This document shows positions 14,539 to 24,647 of a stretch of DNA of 60,122 bases, one piece after another (position 1 is the first letter of the stretch; each line of letters begins with the position of its first letter). This stretch comes from a virus: positions 1 to 60,122 of the IMG/VR virus record IMGVR_UViG_3300030098_003345; one strand, 5' to 3'. Under the pieces are notes generated by a model. That model saw nothing but the letters and a program-made list of their open reading frames with translations. It had not been told where the DNA came from and did no database searches. A program made the position numbers and the translations under genes.

Positions 14539-14968
14539 AACAAATAAAGATTTAGCGAGAGAAAGGAGAGCTATTGAAAAGTTTGTTAGCCGATTTAAAG
14601 GGAGTTTCAAAAAGCTTTCTCCCAATGATGTAGATTACAGGGTGTATGATTCCAAAGGAAAACTAATTGCTTATGTTGAGGTTAAAGGAAGGTTCCGCAC
14701 TATTGCAGAGGCTTATCCTCTCCCTGTAGCAGCACGAAAGGTTGTAAAGTTGTGTGACAAAAGATTAAACCCTGTTCTTATTTGGTCTTGTGAGGATGGA
14801 ATAATATATGGCAAACCCACGCATCTAAAGGGTATCCTAAAGTGGGGAGGAAGAAAACCACGAGAGGGAGCCGTTAACGATGAAGAGTTAATGATTTATT
14901 ATGACAAGCAAGACGAGTTCAAATACCACAAATACTACGATAGTGTCTTTGAAGACACCAATCTATAG
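14528..14968 (+). CDS. PD-(D/E)xK-like nuclease candidate
   Basis: 146 residues. Asp36 in NDVDYRVYDSKGKLIAYVEVK with Glu51-x-Lys53 gives the D-(x14)-ExK spacing of restriction-like nucleases. The rest is basic. Last gene of the rightward arm; palindrome copy 9 lies in its final codons (DSVFEDTNL). Similar proteins are common in Bacteroidota phages without assigned function. Confidence 0.5.
   Translation: MRFETNKDLARERRAIEKFVSRFKGSFKKLSPNDVDYRVYDSKGKLIAYVEVKGRFRTIAEAYPLPVAARKVVKLCDKRLNPVLIWSCEDGIIYGKPTHLKGILKWGGRKPREGAVNDEELMIYYDKQDEFKYHKYYDSVFEDTNL
14943..14958 (-). repeat. GTGTCTT-TG-AAGACAC palindrome, copy 9
   Basis: In the last codons of the last early gene, just before convergent late transcription. 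One of two copies whose CA centre is on the strand opposite to the gene. Confidence 0.9.
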
Positions 14969-14993
14969 AATATAATTTTTCTTTTTCTATCAC

Positions 14994-17900
14994 CTAATCC
15001 GCAAGTTTATCTAACATATCTTGGACTTCCTTCTTACTCGGCTTATCTTCGGTAGATTTAGATTTTTTCTTTTTGTTAGTAGGTCGGTAAGAGTAGGAGA
15101 CCCCCAATAAATCATACATTGCATCTTCATCCATACCATCGGTAAATATTTCCGCAAGCCCTACGAGAGGGTCTGCTTGTACACCTACACCAATCTCTGT
15201 TAGAACTTGTGCTGCCTTTAATATTTTATCAGCATCATCATACTTAACTCCGTTGTGCCATTTTTTATAGATACTTCTTACAGGGTTAGTTGGTTGAACT
15301 ACTGTCTTTCTATCCTCATCTACCCAATCTGCCCAAGCCTGTTCTGCCGTTTCGCCAAAAAAAGGTATCTGATAAATAAGGTTAAGACCAAACATTGCAT
15401 CTCTCATACGAGCAAACGCTTCTGCTCTATCTTTAGGGTCATCACTTGTAATCTTAAATATATTAGCAGCACCGGTGAACAATACGTTGGCAACGGCGGC
15501 ATTTAAGTAAAGTGAACGTATATCTTCAAGCTTAATTTTAGAAGGGTCTTTAGTTTTAATTGCCTCCTGAGTTTGCCTTCCAAGATTGGTTGTTGCCTGC
15601 ATAACCTTGTTCATTTGTAAGAACAAGGTACTACCAAACATAGTAAATGCCCTTGTAAAAGCGTGAGGATTCATTTGTAAAGGAATTTTTTCAGTAGCTC
15701 TACGAGTTTGCTGAGTAGCATTGTAATCATTAAACTCTTGCAAAGCTTGAGCTTTACTCATTCCATTTTTAATATTACGTCTGTAGTTTACCATATACCC
15801 CATAACACCCATAATATCTCCAATGATAGTTGGGGAAGCAGCTATCCTTCTTCCTCTCCTTCCAAGCTTTGCCCACATAGCTTGGTTAGTTTCAAAATCC
15901 TTGAATGTAGGTTGCCCTGATTCTAATCCCATCAAGTCTCCTTTAACACCAAGCTCTATCCTTTTTCTAAAAATAGCCGACATATTCATAGCCTCAGAAA
16001 GCGGTCTACTTTCTAATCCAATATGTTTACCTGATACCTTCTCTGCTCCCAAAACTGCAATCTCAGCTAAAAGATTAGCAGCTAACATTGCGGTATCCAT
16101 CATAAACATCACAATATCTACCCCTGCGGTTGCCTTACCTTTTCTATAACGATACTTTTCTAAAGCGTTAATAAATGAGGTAGCCTGCTTAGGTATCTGC
16201 ATCAGCTTCAATGCTAAAGCAAAAGATGTATAACGACTCTGTAGCCAATTTAGCGCTTTCGTAAGTTTACTTGGGTGCTTAGTAAAAGCGTCAGGATTAA
16301 TGGCATAGTTAATAGCATTTCTTACAACCGATGTTAATGACATTGACTCCATTAGACTTTTAGTGTAAGGGTTATCAAATATCCCTTGAATAATCTTTGT
16401 AGGCATAGCGTAAGCCTTATACCTTTCCATAGTTTTAATGTGAGTTTCTAATGTAGCAGCAAAGTCTACATCTAACTCCACCCCGCTTTTTATATTCGAC
16501 CTTACCTTCAATGATGGTGCCGACTCTGCATTAAATATTTTACTAAAATCTCCGGTAGACAAAATGTTTTCAGTTTCCTCTGTCTGAAGCGTCTTTGTTG
16601 GGAAATAGTTTTCTATATATCCAAGATTCACATCATTAACCTGCCTATAAACATCGTTAACCTCATTGTAATATTCATTACTTAAGAAGTTGACTATCTT
16701 GTCGGAAACACTTACGAGTTGTGGACCAAGAAAAGCTTCTACCTCCTCCATAACCTGTGGTGTAAATCCTTGCTTTTCTAATTTGTCACGCTGCAAATCG
16801 TTTTTATAGAGAGAGTAGATACGCAACAGTTGGTCAACACTTCCATTCCATTCCTCAGCAGTCTTTCCTATCGTACCATCCTTATTGATTTTCCTAACCA
16901 TCACCGGCATAGTTCCTGACGTATAAAGAAGCTCCCTGACTTGTTCCATCCCCCTATCTATACCTTCGATACTATTGACTATCTCATCTAACTTATTTTG
17001 AGTTCTGAAATACCCTTCCATATTAGCCTCATCAGCTCGGTTTAATCTGTTATAGATGTTCTCGGTAAAGAAATTACCTGAAATATCCATCTTGTTCATT
17101 AAGGTACCCATATGCTGAAGACTGTGTTTAAAACCTGCTATAAACTCAGAAAAGGTAGTCCACTTGTAATGTTTTATATATTCCATTATCCACTTAGAAT
17201 ACTTCTTATCGTGGTATAGCTTATGTATCTTGTCCCGTTCCATTATTAATTGGTTACGGTCTTTAGGTGTGCCATCCTTATCTAAAATAGCATCACCAAA
17301 ATCTTTAGTCATCTGAGCCTCGCCCTCTCTGTTGATGGCTTTTATCTGCTCGGCTCTTGCTTTTCTACGACTCTTGTATCGTCTTATACCCTCAGCATTG
17401 ACATCTTTTAAAGATGATAACAACAGTTGAGTATCTTCAAGACTCATATTTTCTAAGTCACTAAAGTTATCAAAGGCATAAGACAGGTTGAGTAACCTTT
17501 CCTCAGCTCTTGTTAGCTTTTCGTTTTGGTTCTCTTTTAGAATTGCTTCATTAATTAGAGATTCGTTCTCTGTTAATTCATCCAAGATTGCAAGCATTGC
17601 ATCGGTATCCCCCTTTATTACATTCTGTAGCACCTTATTGGCTGATTGCATAAAAGCCTGTGTCTCTGCAGCTATCCCTTTACTTTTCTTTTTCTTAGAT
17701 TCAGAAATCCTTACTTTAGATTTTTCTTGAACCAATTTTTTTATTTCCTTAACTACATCGTTCTTTATCCTCTTTCTAACAAGCTTTATTTCCTTCTCTA
17801 TCTTTCTCATATCATTAAGGATACTTGCATCTGTAGCCTTTGCAATGATATTGTTCAGCCTATTGACTGTACCTGTAGTTATATTCTCTGTCTTAGGAAG

Positions 17901-20900
17901 AGCTTTGCGAATCATTTCACGCACCGCTAACTTAACGCTTTGTAAGTTATCAGAAGCCTCCTTACGGGTCTTTATCCTTTGTTTAATGGCATCTATCTCT
18001 CTTTGTACAGAAACATTAGCACGAGTATCTATCGTCTTATCTAAGGCTATAATAAGGGAGTCTTGAGTCTGCTTAGGTTGAGCCTCAAATATTGGTTCAG
18101 CCTTTAAAATTTCAATAGCCTTTAGTCTTATTTGAGATTTAGTTTTTGGGGGATTTGTGATTGTTGTAGCTACACCAACTCGTGGATACCTGTTAAGAAT
18201 CTCTTGGTCGGTCAACGCAAACAATGTCGGGTTAGCCTCACGTAGTTGAGTGGCACGTTCAGCCTTTTGCTCTGCAGTCTCTCTTTGATACGTTGTAGTG
18301 CGTGTAGGTTTAGTATATGCCTTTAATTTTTTTCGTACATTATCAAACAACACCTTTCCTTCACTCATCCCGCCCTCTACATTACCAAACTCCGGTATAA
18401 CGGCTACGTCATTAAATAATGTGTTATCAAGATTAACTACTAAGGCTTCGTTTATTTGAGCTTTCTTAAATCCTTCCTCCTTTAATACTATTCTAATTGC
18501 CGCATCACTATATCCTTGCTCTCTTGCGGAAGAAACAATAGTGGTTGCTGACATATCATTAATACTATTTCCTGTCATCAACTGCAGTCCGCTTTTAATC
18601 TCTTGTGCTTGAGCTTCGGCAAATACCTGCTCTCCTGACAGTAAATCCACTACCACACCTTGCAAAAACTCATCAAGCGTTAAATTTTGAACCTCTTCAT
18701 CACTCATTTTTGATAGACCAACTAAAGATTTAACAAAATTGTATAGCTTGTTAAGCCAATTTTTAAAGTCAGCTTTTATAGAGGCATCAGCAAATGATTG
18801 TCCTTTATCTCCAATTGCGGTGGCAAGAGCTTCTTCTAAAATAAATTCTCTTATCTCTGCTTCTGTCGCACCATCTTCCTTCATACTCTTGATAACCCTC
18901 TTATACTCAGGACTATTTTCAATTTGTGAGATGTAGGTATCGTCAGTTTCTATAAGCTCTATCCCTTTCTGATATAACTTGGGGTTAAATTCTTTAGCAA
19001 CGGAGTTCCATATGTGACCAAATTCGTGAATAGGTGTGTTAGTATTTGCAGCTTTAGGATTTAGGTAAAGCTTACCCTTGTATACGGCTCCATACACCTT
19101 ATTTTCATCACGTTGTGCTTTTGTCGTAACCGCCACCACATCAGGTTGAATTAATAAATTATCAAACTGTTTTTGGTTTGTTATCACTTCTATATTAGGG
19201 AATGATTTACTAAGTAGATTTACAAAATTATCATAAGACCTTGCTGTTATAGGAGAAACCGTCTGCGCTTGTGAGGCACTAACAGAGGCTTTATACATTG
19301 TATCGGACATAGCCTCAGCCGCAGTAAATGGTCGTGTGGATGCAGGAGTAATAACCTTGCCTGTTTTTTTATCTCTCTTTTCAGCTACTTTCTTTTTTAT
19401 TACCTTTCCAAACTTAGCTTCAATCGTATCCTTAAAGCCTTTTATCACATTCCAAAACGGAGTAGTCTCTTGTAATAAAGCGACAGGCTTACCCCTTAGA
19501 TAAAAATCATAGCTTGGGTGACTTGGTATGCCTTCTTGTTTTTGTTGTTCAGGACTAACTATAGCATCATCAATTGTCTTTTCAGTTACCTTGTTACCTT
19601 CACTATCCTGAATCTCTAAGACCATAGTCATTGTACCCGCAGGTAAGTCTTTTACAAAGTCTTCTGTTAAAGGTTCTCTAAGGCTTTCTATAGAGATGCC
19701 CTTAGATTCTAAGGTCTTCCCTACATCGGTTTTGGAAGCCTTACCCTCCACCGGTATTATATTCTTAAATACCTTAGCTTTTGTTCTAAGATTTAAAACG
19801 TCTATATTTTCCAACAATTCCGTTACGTTTGTGGATTTAGCAACTATATCGGCAACTTTTTGGGTATCATCAAAATCTTTTTCACGGAAGACCTTCCCAT
19901 CTAATTGAGCTACTATTTGGTCGAATATAAGTTTCTGAGTATCGGTATCTAACTTAGACAATTCATTTAAGAACTGTGTCCTTATAGCTACATTGGAACT
20001 GATAGCATCAGGGTTCATATTATATACCACCGTATAGTCAGATTTGACTGCTCCCTTTGCAATCTTGCGTACTGCATTTTCATCAACATTTGCCCACGCA
20101 ATATTATGCTTACGCATTCCTTCTTGCAACGAAAAGAATGGACCACCCATAAACTCTTCATTAGTTACAAGTTGGTCTGCCATTATAAGATTAATCTTTT
20201 TCCCAATCAGTTCACTTAGACCCATACGTTTCAGGTCTTTAGCAAGGGATGTGTTCTCATCTATAACGATAGGAATTGTTTCCACATTAACCTCTTCTAC
20301 GGTGTATGAGTTTTCTGCCATACTCTCCTGCTGAAGCTCCATCAATCTCGTTGCCTCTTCAGTCAGCTTCTCTTGTCTCTGCTCGTTAGTTATACCTGCA
20401 GCTAATTGGAATTTTGGATTTTCTTTTTTAATAAAAGCTTCTAAGTCTTTTACCTCTTGTTCTAAATTTTGTTTTCCTTCTACTTGCGTTTTAATCTCTT
20501 CACTTGGAGTTATAATAGCGTCAATCTCCACCTGCATTCCATCCCCAAACATTTCTGCATATCCCGGAGCATTGGCAATAATGTTTTGAGCATCTTTTTT
20601 TGTTGACACAATTGGACCAACTTGGTTTGTAACTTTATTAACAACTACCCATTTACCATTTTCTGCTGCAGGACCAAATGTGCTACCATCTCTGTTGTCA
20701 ATTATCTCAAAGTCTTTAGACCAAATCTTTTTATCGGTCTTATTCATTGTATAAGTAACCATCTCATCTTCAATCTTCTCAGTAGGAGCTACCTCTATGT
20801 TAGCCGACAAAACCTTTACTGCATCTTCTTTAGACTCTACATTTGACTCTATGATTTCTTCTCCTTGTCTTACCGAAAACCTACCATCAGGCTGAGTGAT

Positions 20901-23900
20901 AATCTGACCTTTAACCTCGTTAGTTGTCTCGCCTATTACATCCTCAACTATCGCACCCTCTTCTACTTGTATCTCTGTGGTAGTAGGTTTAGTTGAAATA
21001 GTTAACGCTTCTGAGACTTCAGTTGTCGTAGTGGTCGGAGATTCTTGGGTTTCTTCCGAAACCTCCCGTACAGTCTCTTCCACCGCTTGTATATCTCCGG
21101 TTTGTTTATCTTGAGAAACTGTTCCTGCTTTTCGCTTTGAAATGGCATCTTTTTTATTTATTAATAGTTTTTGTACTTCAGGGTCATATAATACCGCCGT
21201 AGACCTATGGAGTATTTGGTTTAAATTTTTAGCTTTGTTAATGTTTTTAATAAATTGGTCACGAGTCACCTGTTTTCCTCGCCACATATATTTACCGGTT
21301 TTACCTCTTTCAGTCTTACCTAAAATTAAGTCCAAGTTTACTTGATTTGCTACACCTTCATTTAGTAGCTTTCTATATTCTTTAGTGGTAAGCTCACCCT
21401 CATCCAACATCTTCTTATATTGAGTCCGTTGTTTTACACTTAATCCTTGCACATTTCCTGTTTCTGCTATCTGTGCTATCTCAGCATTTATCTCTTTTAT
21501 CTTTTCTTTAAATACAAGTTTTGTATTTTGTGTTTGGCTTAATTTATTACGAGCTTCAATAAGCCTACCTAATCTTGTCTTAACATCTTTTTGTGTAGTG
21601 ACTTTGGTTCCTCTTACGGCTAAAGAACTAATCGGTCCCCCTGTCACAGATACAAGTTCATTAACCTCTCTCCTTATACCAATATTTTCTCTAATCTTTT
21701 GTGCTTGGTCTGCATCTATCTTTCCAAGCTTGAGCATATTGTCGGTCCACGTATTTATCCGGGTATCACCTGTAGACTCATTCATTATAAAGCTCATATC
21801 GTTGGCAAGCTTATCTGCAAGCCCTACATTGCTTCTATTCCTTTGGTCGATATAAACATTAATTGCCGCATTAGATATGTTATTACCTCCTGCACCGCCT
21901 GCCTCAGCTCCAATGTCTTTCCAATCAAGCTCATCTCCTACACTTGCTTGTGCCAATCCTTCACCCAATGCTTCCATAGCCGGGTCAAAGACTGCACGTT
22001 CTGCTGCAAATAGACCTAATGCTTGAGAACGAGTAGCAAAAGTTCCGGCTTTAAAAACCCTACCGGCAAGACCTGCTGACATAAAATCTACTGCTCCAAT
22101 TACAAGACCTCTCTTAACACCCCTATCATTGGCTTCCTCCCATACAGACGGCTCCATCAACCCTTCAGCAACCTCGTCAGGATTAAGTGTATTAAAATTG
22201 TGATTTTCTAAAGCCTCAATAACGGCATTAGAATATTCCATTGCAAAACTTGTTGCTCCAAATCCGGTCCTTATACCCCAAACCATTCCGGTCCCCGCAC
22301 CACTTATTGCACCGGGAATTGCACCCACTCCACCGGCAGGTGCTCCGGTTGCTGCTCCAATACTTCCTCCAAGAGTGGCACCTTGTGCTGCGGCAGTAGG
22401 TATAAGCCACATCCCATAGGGCAACATTTGACTTATAGAGTTAGCCGCTAAACCAACCATCCATTCTGCAGGGTCCCTTAAGAAGTTATTCCATCCCTCT
22501 TTCCCACTCACCTGCCCAAAGTATCGTGCATTTACCCGTGATGTTTTACCGGATTGCTCCGATAGATGTTGAGCAATTTTTTCGGAGGCTAATTTTCTAT
22601 CTTCAGGGTCTTCAATGTCTACAATGCCTGCAGCCATTAAGACTATTTGCTCCATAGCATTACCACGAGCTAACCCATCATTCCAAGCCGTTGCTATGCT
22701 TTCCCAATCATCTACATAGGCATCTTGAATGTTTTTATTTTCTTTCTTAGAAAAATAAGTCTGAGCAATATCAAACTTAAGTGCTGCTAAATTTTCAGTA
22801 GCAGCCACAGTATTTAATTGGCTAATGTATATATCTTTTAGTTTAGTTTCATATCCGTCTTTAGGAATGTAATTAACAATATCCTTTGCTCTTATACCAA
22901 GATTATTTATAACATCAGCATCTATCTTCATATAATCAATCTGTGCTTGTCTATTTATCTCAGCCGCTTTACCTGCAGCTTGTCGTTGTTTTTTCGCTAA
23001 ATATCCATCAAAGTCTTCTCTTGCCCTTGCTATTTCTTGGTCATCTATATAGATTTCAAATAACCTATCTTCTGTTTCCTCTATCTCTTTTATTCTTTCT
23101 CCGGCATCAGACCGTAACACACCATTGACATAGAATTTACCATAAAGTTCTTTCTCTTCTTCTGTTAGATTGGATTCTAATCTGTCTCGGGGGTCACCCT
23201 CTAATACTTCTTCAAGGAATAATCTTTCATCCCGTGCCTGTTCGTACATTTCAAACCCTTCTCGTGCTACATTATAATCAAGACCTCTCTCTGAGTAAAA
23301 GCGTTCTGCCTCCAAATCTACGGTGCTTACATCTTTCCACCCTCCCTCTGCAAAATCCTGTGCCTTTTCTTGAGAATCAAAAGAAAACACTTCGCCTCTT
23401 TTCTTGGCTTCCGTAATCGCATCTTCAAAAGACAATACCTCCCAATCTATAGGTTTAGAAGTTACATTATCAGGGTCTTTTGGGAATAGGGTTGGTGCTA
23501 CATAATGTTTACCATCTTCCTCATAAGACATAAATTTTACAGTAGATTGTGAGCCATCAGGATTTACTAACGCTACAGGTCTTATAGTCTTAGCTCTTAA
23601 GGCATTATCTAATATAGTTTCTTCCGCCTCATCTAACTCTCTACCTACAGGAACTGCATTATCTCTTACAAAGTTTTTCAGTTTCTCGGCATATCTCTCA
23701 TCTAAATATGCGGTAAAGTTATCAAGCTCAATAACCTCTTTTGCATTGGTATAGATATTTCTTATTACTGCCCTATCGAACCCTAAAAAACCATAATCCT
23801 CCACTACAAAACCGTATTTTCCTAAAGTAGAGTTGAGGACAGAAACAACATCCTGAGATTGTCCTGACATTAAATCGGAGTTTATAATATCTAAGGACTT

Positions 23901-24614
23901 ATTAAAGTCTTCATCTCCTGCAAGTCCTGCACGTTCAGTATTCTCCTTAATCGTTTCTTCTGCTTGTCTCTTAGCTTCTTGTTCAATTAATAACGCTTGT
24001 GCCGCCTTTGTTTCTTCAGCTTCCTCAAGTTCTGTGGCAAGTTTATTTTCGGCTGCTATCTTTTCTTGGGTTTCTTTTTGTTGTTGCACATAAAGCTGAC
24101 CCGCTTTACTTTCTTTCCACTTATTTCTGTATTCCGTTACTTCATCAAGTGCAGCTTGAGTGCTGAGTGGACTCTCCGATGCAAGACTCGTATAGTCAGG
24201 ATTAAATCCTATGGCTTCATAAAAATCTTTTTCTGAAATAGGAGTATCGGAATTAAGGATATCACTCTCCCTATCTTCTCTTGATACCGACCCAATATCT
24301 TCCGATATTGAATCCCCAACTTGCTGCTCTTGTGGAGTCTGAATTGGATTTTTTTTTTCAAACTGAACAGACACCTCCTCCCATTGATTGCCAAACCGTT
24401 CTTGAAGTTCGTTCTCTGTAAACTCTTTTCCGTTAGGAGCAATATATGTAGATTCAGATATTTCTTCAGTAGATACTTCTTGGATTGGCTCTGTGGATTC
24501 TACAAACTGACCTGAAGCCACAAGCGTGCCAAAGTCTTCTCCAAATCGTTGACGTAAATATGATTCTGTTAGAACTTTACCGTTTGGGGTTTTGTAGTGT
24601 TTTTCTTCTCCCAT
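14994..24614 (-). CDS. Giant internal virion / polyvalent protein with metallopeptidase motif
   Basis: 3206 residues. Two similar N-terminal repeats (YKTPNGKVLTESYLRQRFG at 7-25; YIAPNGKEFTENELQERFG at 56-74), coiled-coil regions, a glycine/alanine-rich hydrophobic stretch near 720-780, and a zinc metallopeptidase motif HEFGHIW near residue 1863 (19014-19028), then a long helical C-terminus. This fits large polyvalent proteins that phages carry in the capsid and inject with DNA, and the position of T7 gp16-like ejection proteins. Specific activities other than the peptidase motif are not recognisable by eye. Last gene of the late operon. Confidence 0.7.
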   Translation of the reverse strand: MGEEKHYKTPNGKVLTESYLRQRFGEDFGTLVASGQFVESTEPIQEVSTEEISESTYIAPNGKEFTENELQERFGNQWEEVSVQFEKKNPIQTPQEQQVGDSISEDIGSVSREDRESDILNSDTPISEKDFYEAIGFNPDYTSLASESPLSTQAALDEVTEYRNKWKESKAGQLYVQQQKETQEKIAAENKLATELEEAEETKAAQALLIEQEAKRQAEETIKENTERAGLAGDEDFNKSLDIINSDLMSGQSQDVVSVLNSTLGKYGFVVEDYGFLGFDRAVIRNIYTNAKEVIELDNFTAYLDERYAEKLKNFVRDNAVPVGRELDEAEETILDNALRAKTIRPVALVNPDGSQSTVKFMSYEEDGKHYVAPTLFPKDPDNVTSKPIDWEVLSFEDAITEAKKRGEVFSFDSQEKAQDFAEGGWKDVSTVDLEAERFYSERGLDYNVAREGFEMYEQARDERLFLEEVLEGDPRDRLESNLTEEEKELYGKFYVNGVLRSDAGERIKEIEETEDRLFEIYIDDQEIARAREDFDGYLAKKQRQAAGKAAEINRQAQIDYMKIDADVINNLGIRAKDIVNYIPKDGYETKLKDIYISQLNTVAATENLAALKFDIAQTYFSKKENKNIQDAYVDDWESIATAWNDGLARGNAMEQIVLMAAGIVDIEDPEDRKLASEKIAQHLSEQSGKTSRVNARYFGQVSGKEGWNNFLRDPAEWMVGLAANSISQMLPYGMWLIPTAAAQGATLGGSIGAATGAPAGGVGAIPGAISGAGTGMVWGIRTGFGATSFAMEYSNAVIEALENHNFNTLNPDEVAEGLMEPSVWEEANDRGVKRGLVIGAVDFMSAGLAGRVFKAGTFATRSQALGLFAAERAVFDPAMEALGEGLAQASVGDELDWKDIGAEAGGAGGNNISNAAINVYIDQRNRSNVGLADKLANDMSFIMNESTGDTRINTWTDNMLKLGKIDADQAQKIRENIGIRREVNELVSVTGGPISSLAVRGTKVTTQKDVKTRLGRLIEARNKLSQTQNTKLVFKEKIKEINAEIAQIAETGNVQGLSVKQRTQYKKMLDEGELTTKEYRKLLNEGVANQVNLDLILGKTERGKTGKYMWRGKQVTRDQFIKNINKAKNLNQILHRSTAVLYDPEVQKLLINKKDAISKRKAGTVSQDKQTGDIQAVEETVREVSEETQESPTTTTTEVSEALTISTKPTTTEIQVEEGAIVEDVIGETTNEVKGQIITQPDGRFSVRQGEEIIESNVESKEDAVKVLSANIEVAPTEKIEDEMVTYTMNKTDKKIWSKDFEIIDNRDGSTFGPAAENGKWVVVNKVTNQVGPIVSTKKDAQNIIANAPGYAEMFGDGMQVEIDAIITPSEEIKTQVEGKQNLEQEVKDLEAFIKKENPKFQLAAGITNEQRQEKLTEEATRLMELQQESMAENSYTVEEVNVETIPIVIDENTSLAKDLKRMGLSELIGKKINLIMADQLVTNEEFMGGPFFSLQEGMRKHNIAWANVDENAVRKIAKGAVKSDYTVVYNMNPDAISSNVAIRTQFLNELSKLDTDTQKLIFDQIVAQLDGKVFREKDFDDTQKVADIVAKSTNVTELLENIDVLNLRTKAKVFKNIIPVEGKASKTDVGKTLESKGISIESLREPLTEDFVKDLPAGTMTMVLEIQDSEGNKVTEKTIDDAIVSPEQQKQEGIPSHPSYDFYLRGKPVALLQETTPFWNVIKGFKDTIEAKFGKVIKKKVAEKRDKKTGKVITPASTRPFTAAEAMSDTMYKASVSASQAQTVSPITARSYDNFVNLLSKSFPNIEVITNQKQFDNLLIQPDVVAVTTKAQRDENKVYGAVYKGKLYLNPKAANTNTPIHEFGHIWNSVAKEFNPKLYQKGIELIETDDTYISQIENSPEYKRVIKSMKEDGATEAEIREFILEEALATAIGDKGQSFADASIKADFKNWLNKLYNFVKSLVGLSKMSDEEVQNLTLDEFLQGVVVDLLSGEQVFAEAQAQEIKSGLQLMTGNSINDMSATTIVSSAREQGYSDAAIRIVLKEEGFKKAQINEALVVNLDNTLFNDVAVIPEFGNVEGGMSEGKVLFDNVRKKLKAYTKPTRTTTYQRETAEQKAERATQLREANPTLFALTDQEILNRYPRVGVATTITNPPKTKSQIRLKAIEILKAEPIFEAQPKQTQDSLIIALDKTIDTRANVSVQREIDAIKQRIKTRKEASDNLQSVKLAVREMIRKALPKTENITTGTVNRLNNIIAKATDASILNDMRKIEKEIKLVRKRIKNDVVKEIKKLVQEKSKVRISESKKKKSKGIAAETQAFMQSANKVLQNVIKGDTDAMLAILDELTENESLINEAILKENQNEKLTRAEERLLNLSYAFDNFSDLENMSLEDTQLLLSSLKDVNAEGIRRYKSRRKARAEQIKAINREGEAQMTKDFGDAILDKDGTPKDRNQLIMERDKIHKLYHDKKYSKWIMEYIKHYKWTTFSEFIAGFKHSLQHMGTLMNKMDISGNFFTENIYNRLNRADEANMEGYFRTQNKLDEIVNSIEGIDRGMEQVRELLYTSGTMPVMVRKINKDGTIGKTAEEWNGSVDQLLRIYSLYKNDLQRDKLEKQGFTPQVMEEVEAFLGPQLVSVSDKIVNFLSNEYYNEVNDVYRQVNDVNLGYIENYFPTKTLQTEETENILSTGDFSKIFNAESAPSLKVRSNIKSGVELDVDFAATLETHIKTMERYKAYAMPTKIIQGIFDNPYTKSLMESMSLTSVVRNAINYAINPDAFTKHPSKLTKALNWLQSRYTSFALALKLMQIPKQATSFINALEKYRYRKGKATAGVDIVMFMMDTAMLAANLLAEIAVLGAEKVSGKHIGLESRPLSEAMNMSAIFRKRIELGVKGDLMGLESGQPTFKDFETNQAMWAKLGRRGRRIAASPTIIGDIMGVMGYMVNYRRNIKNGMSKAQALQEFNDYNATQQTRRATEKIPLQMNPHAFTRAFTMFGSTLFLQMNKVMQATTNLGRQTQEAIKTKDPSKIKLEDIRSLYLNAAVANVLFTGAANIFKITSDDPKDRAEAFARMRDAMFGLNLIYQIPFFGETAEQAWADWVDEDRKTVVQPTNPVRSIYKKWHNGVKYDDADKILKAAQVLTEIGVGVQADPLVGLAEIFTDGMDEDAMYDLLGVSYSYRPTNKKKKSKSTEDKPSKKEVQDMLDKLAD

Positions 24615-24627
24615 ATACTATACATTG

Positions 24628-24643
24628 GTGTCTTTGAAGACAC
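24628..24643 (-). repeat. GTGTCTT-TG-AAGACAC palindrome, copy 10
   Basis: In the 33-base gap before the 3206-aa gene; in leftward mRNA it reads with the CA centre, like the early-arm copies. Confidence 0.9.
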
Positions 24644-24647
24644 TATT

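Noticed and set aside
20044-20334. Several rightward ORFs of 60-108 aa inside 15.0-36.9 kb
   Set aside because: Hydrophobic, serine/leucine-rich shadow frames opposite the large leftward genes, without promoters or leaders.
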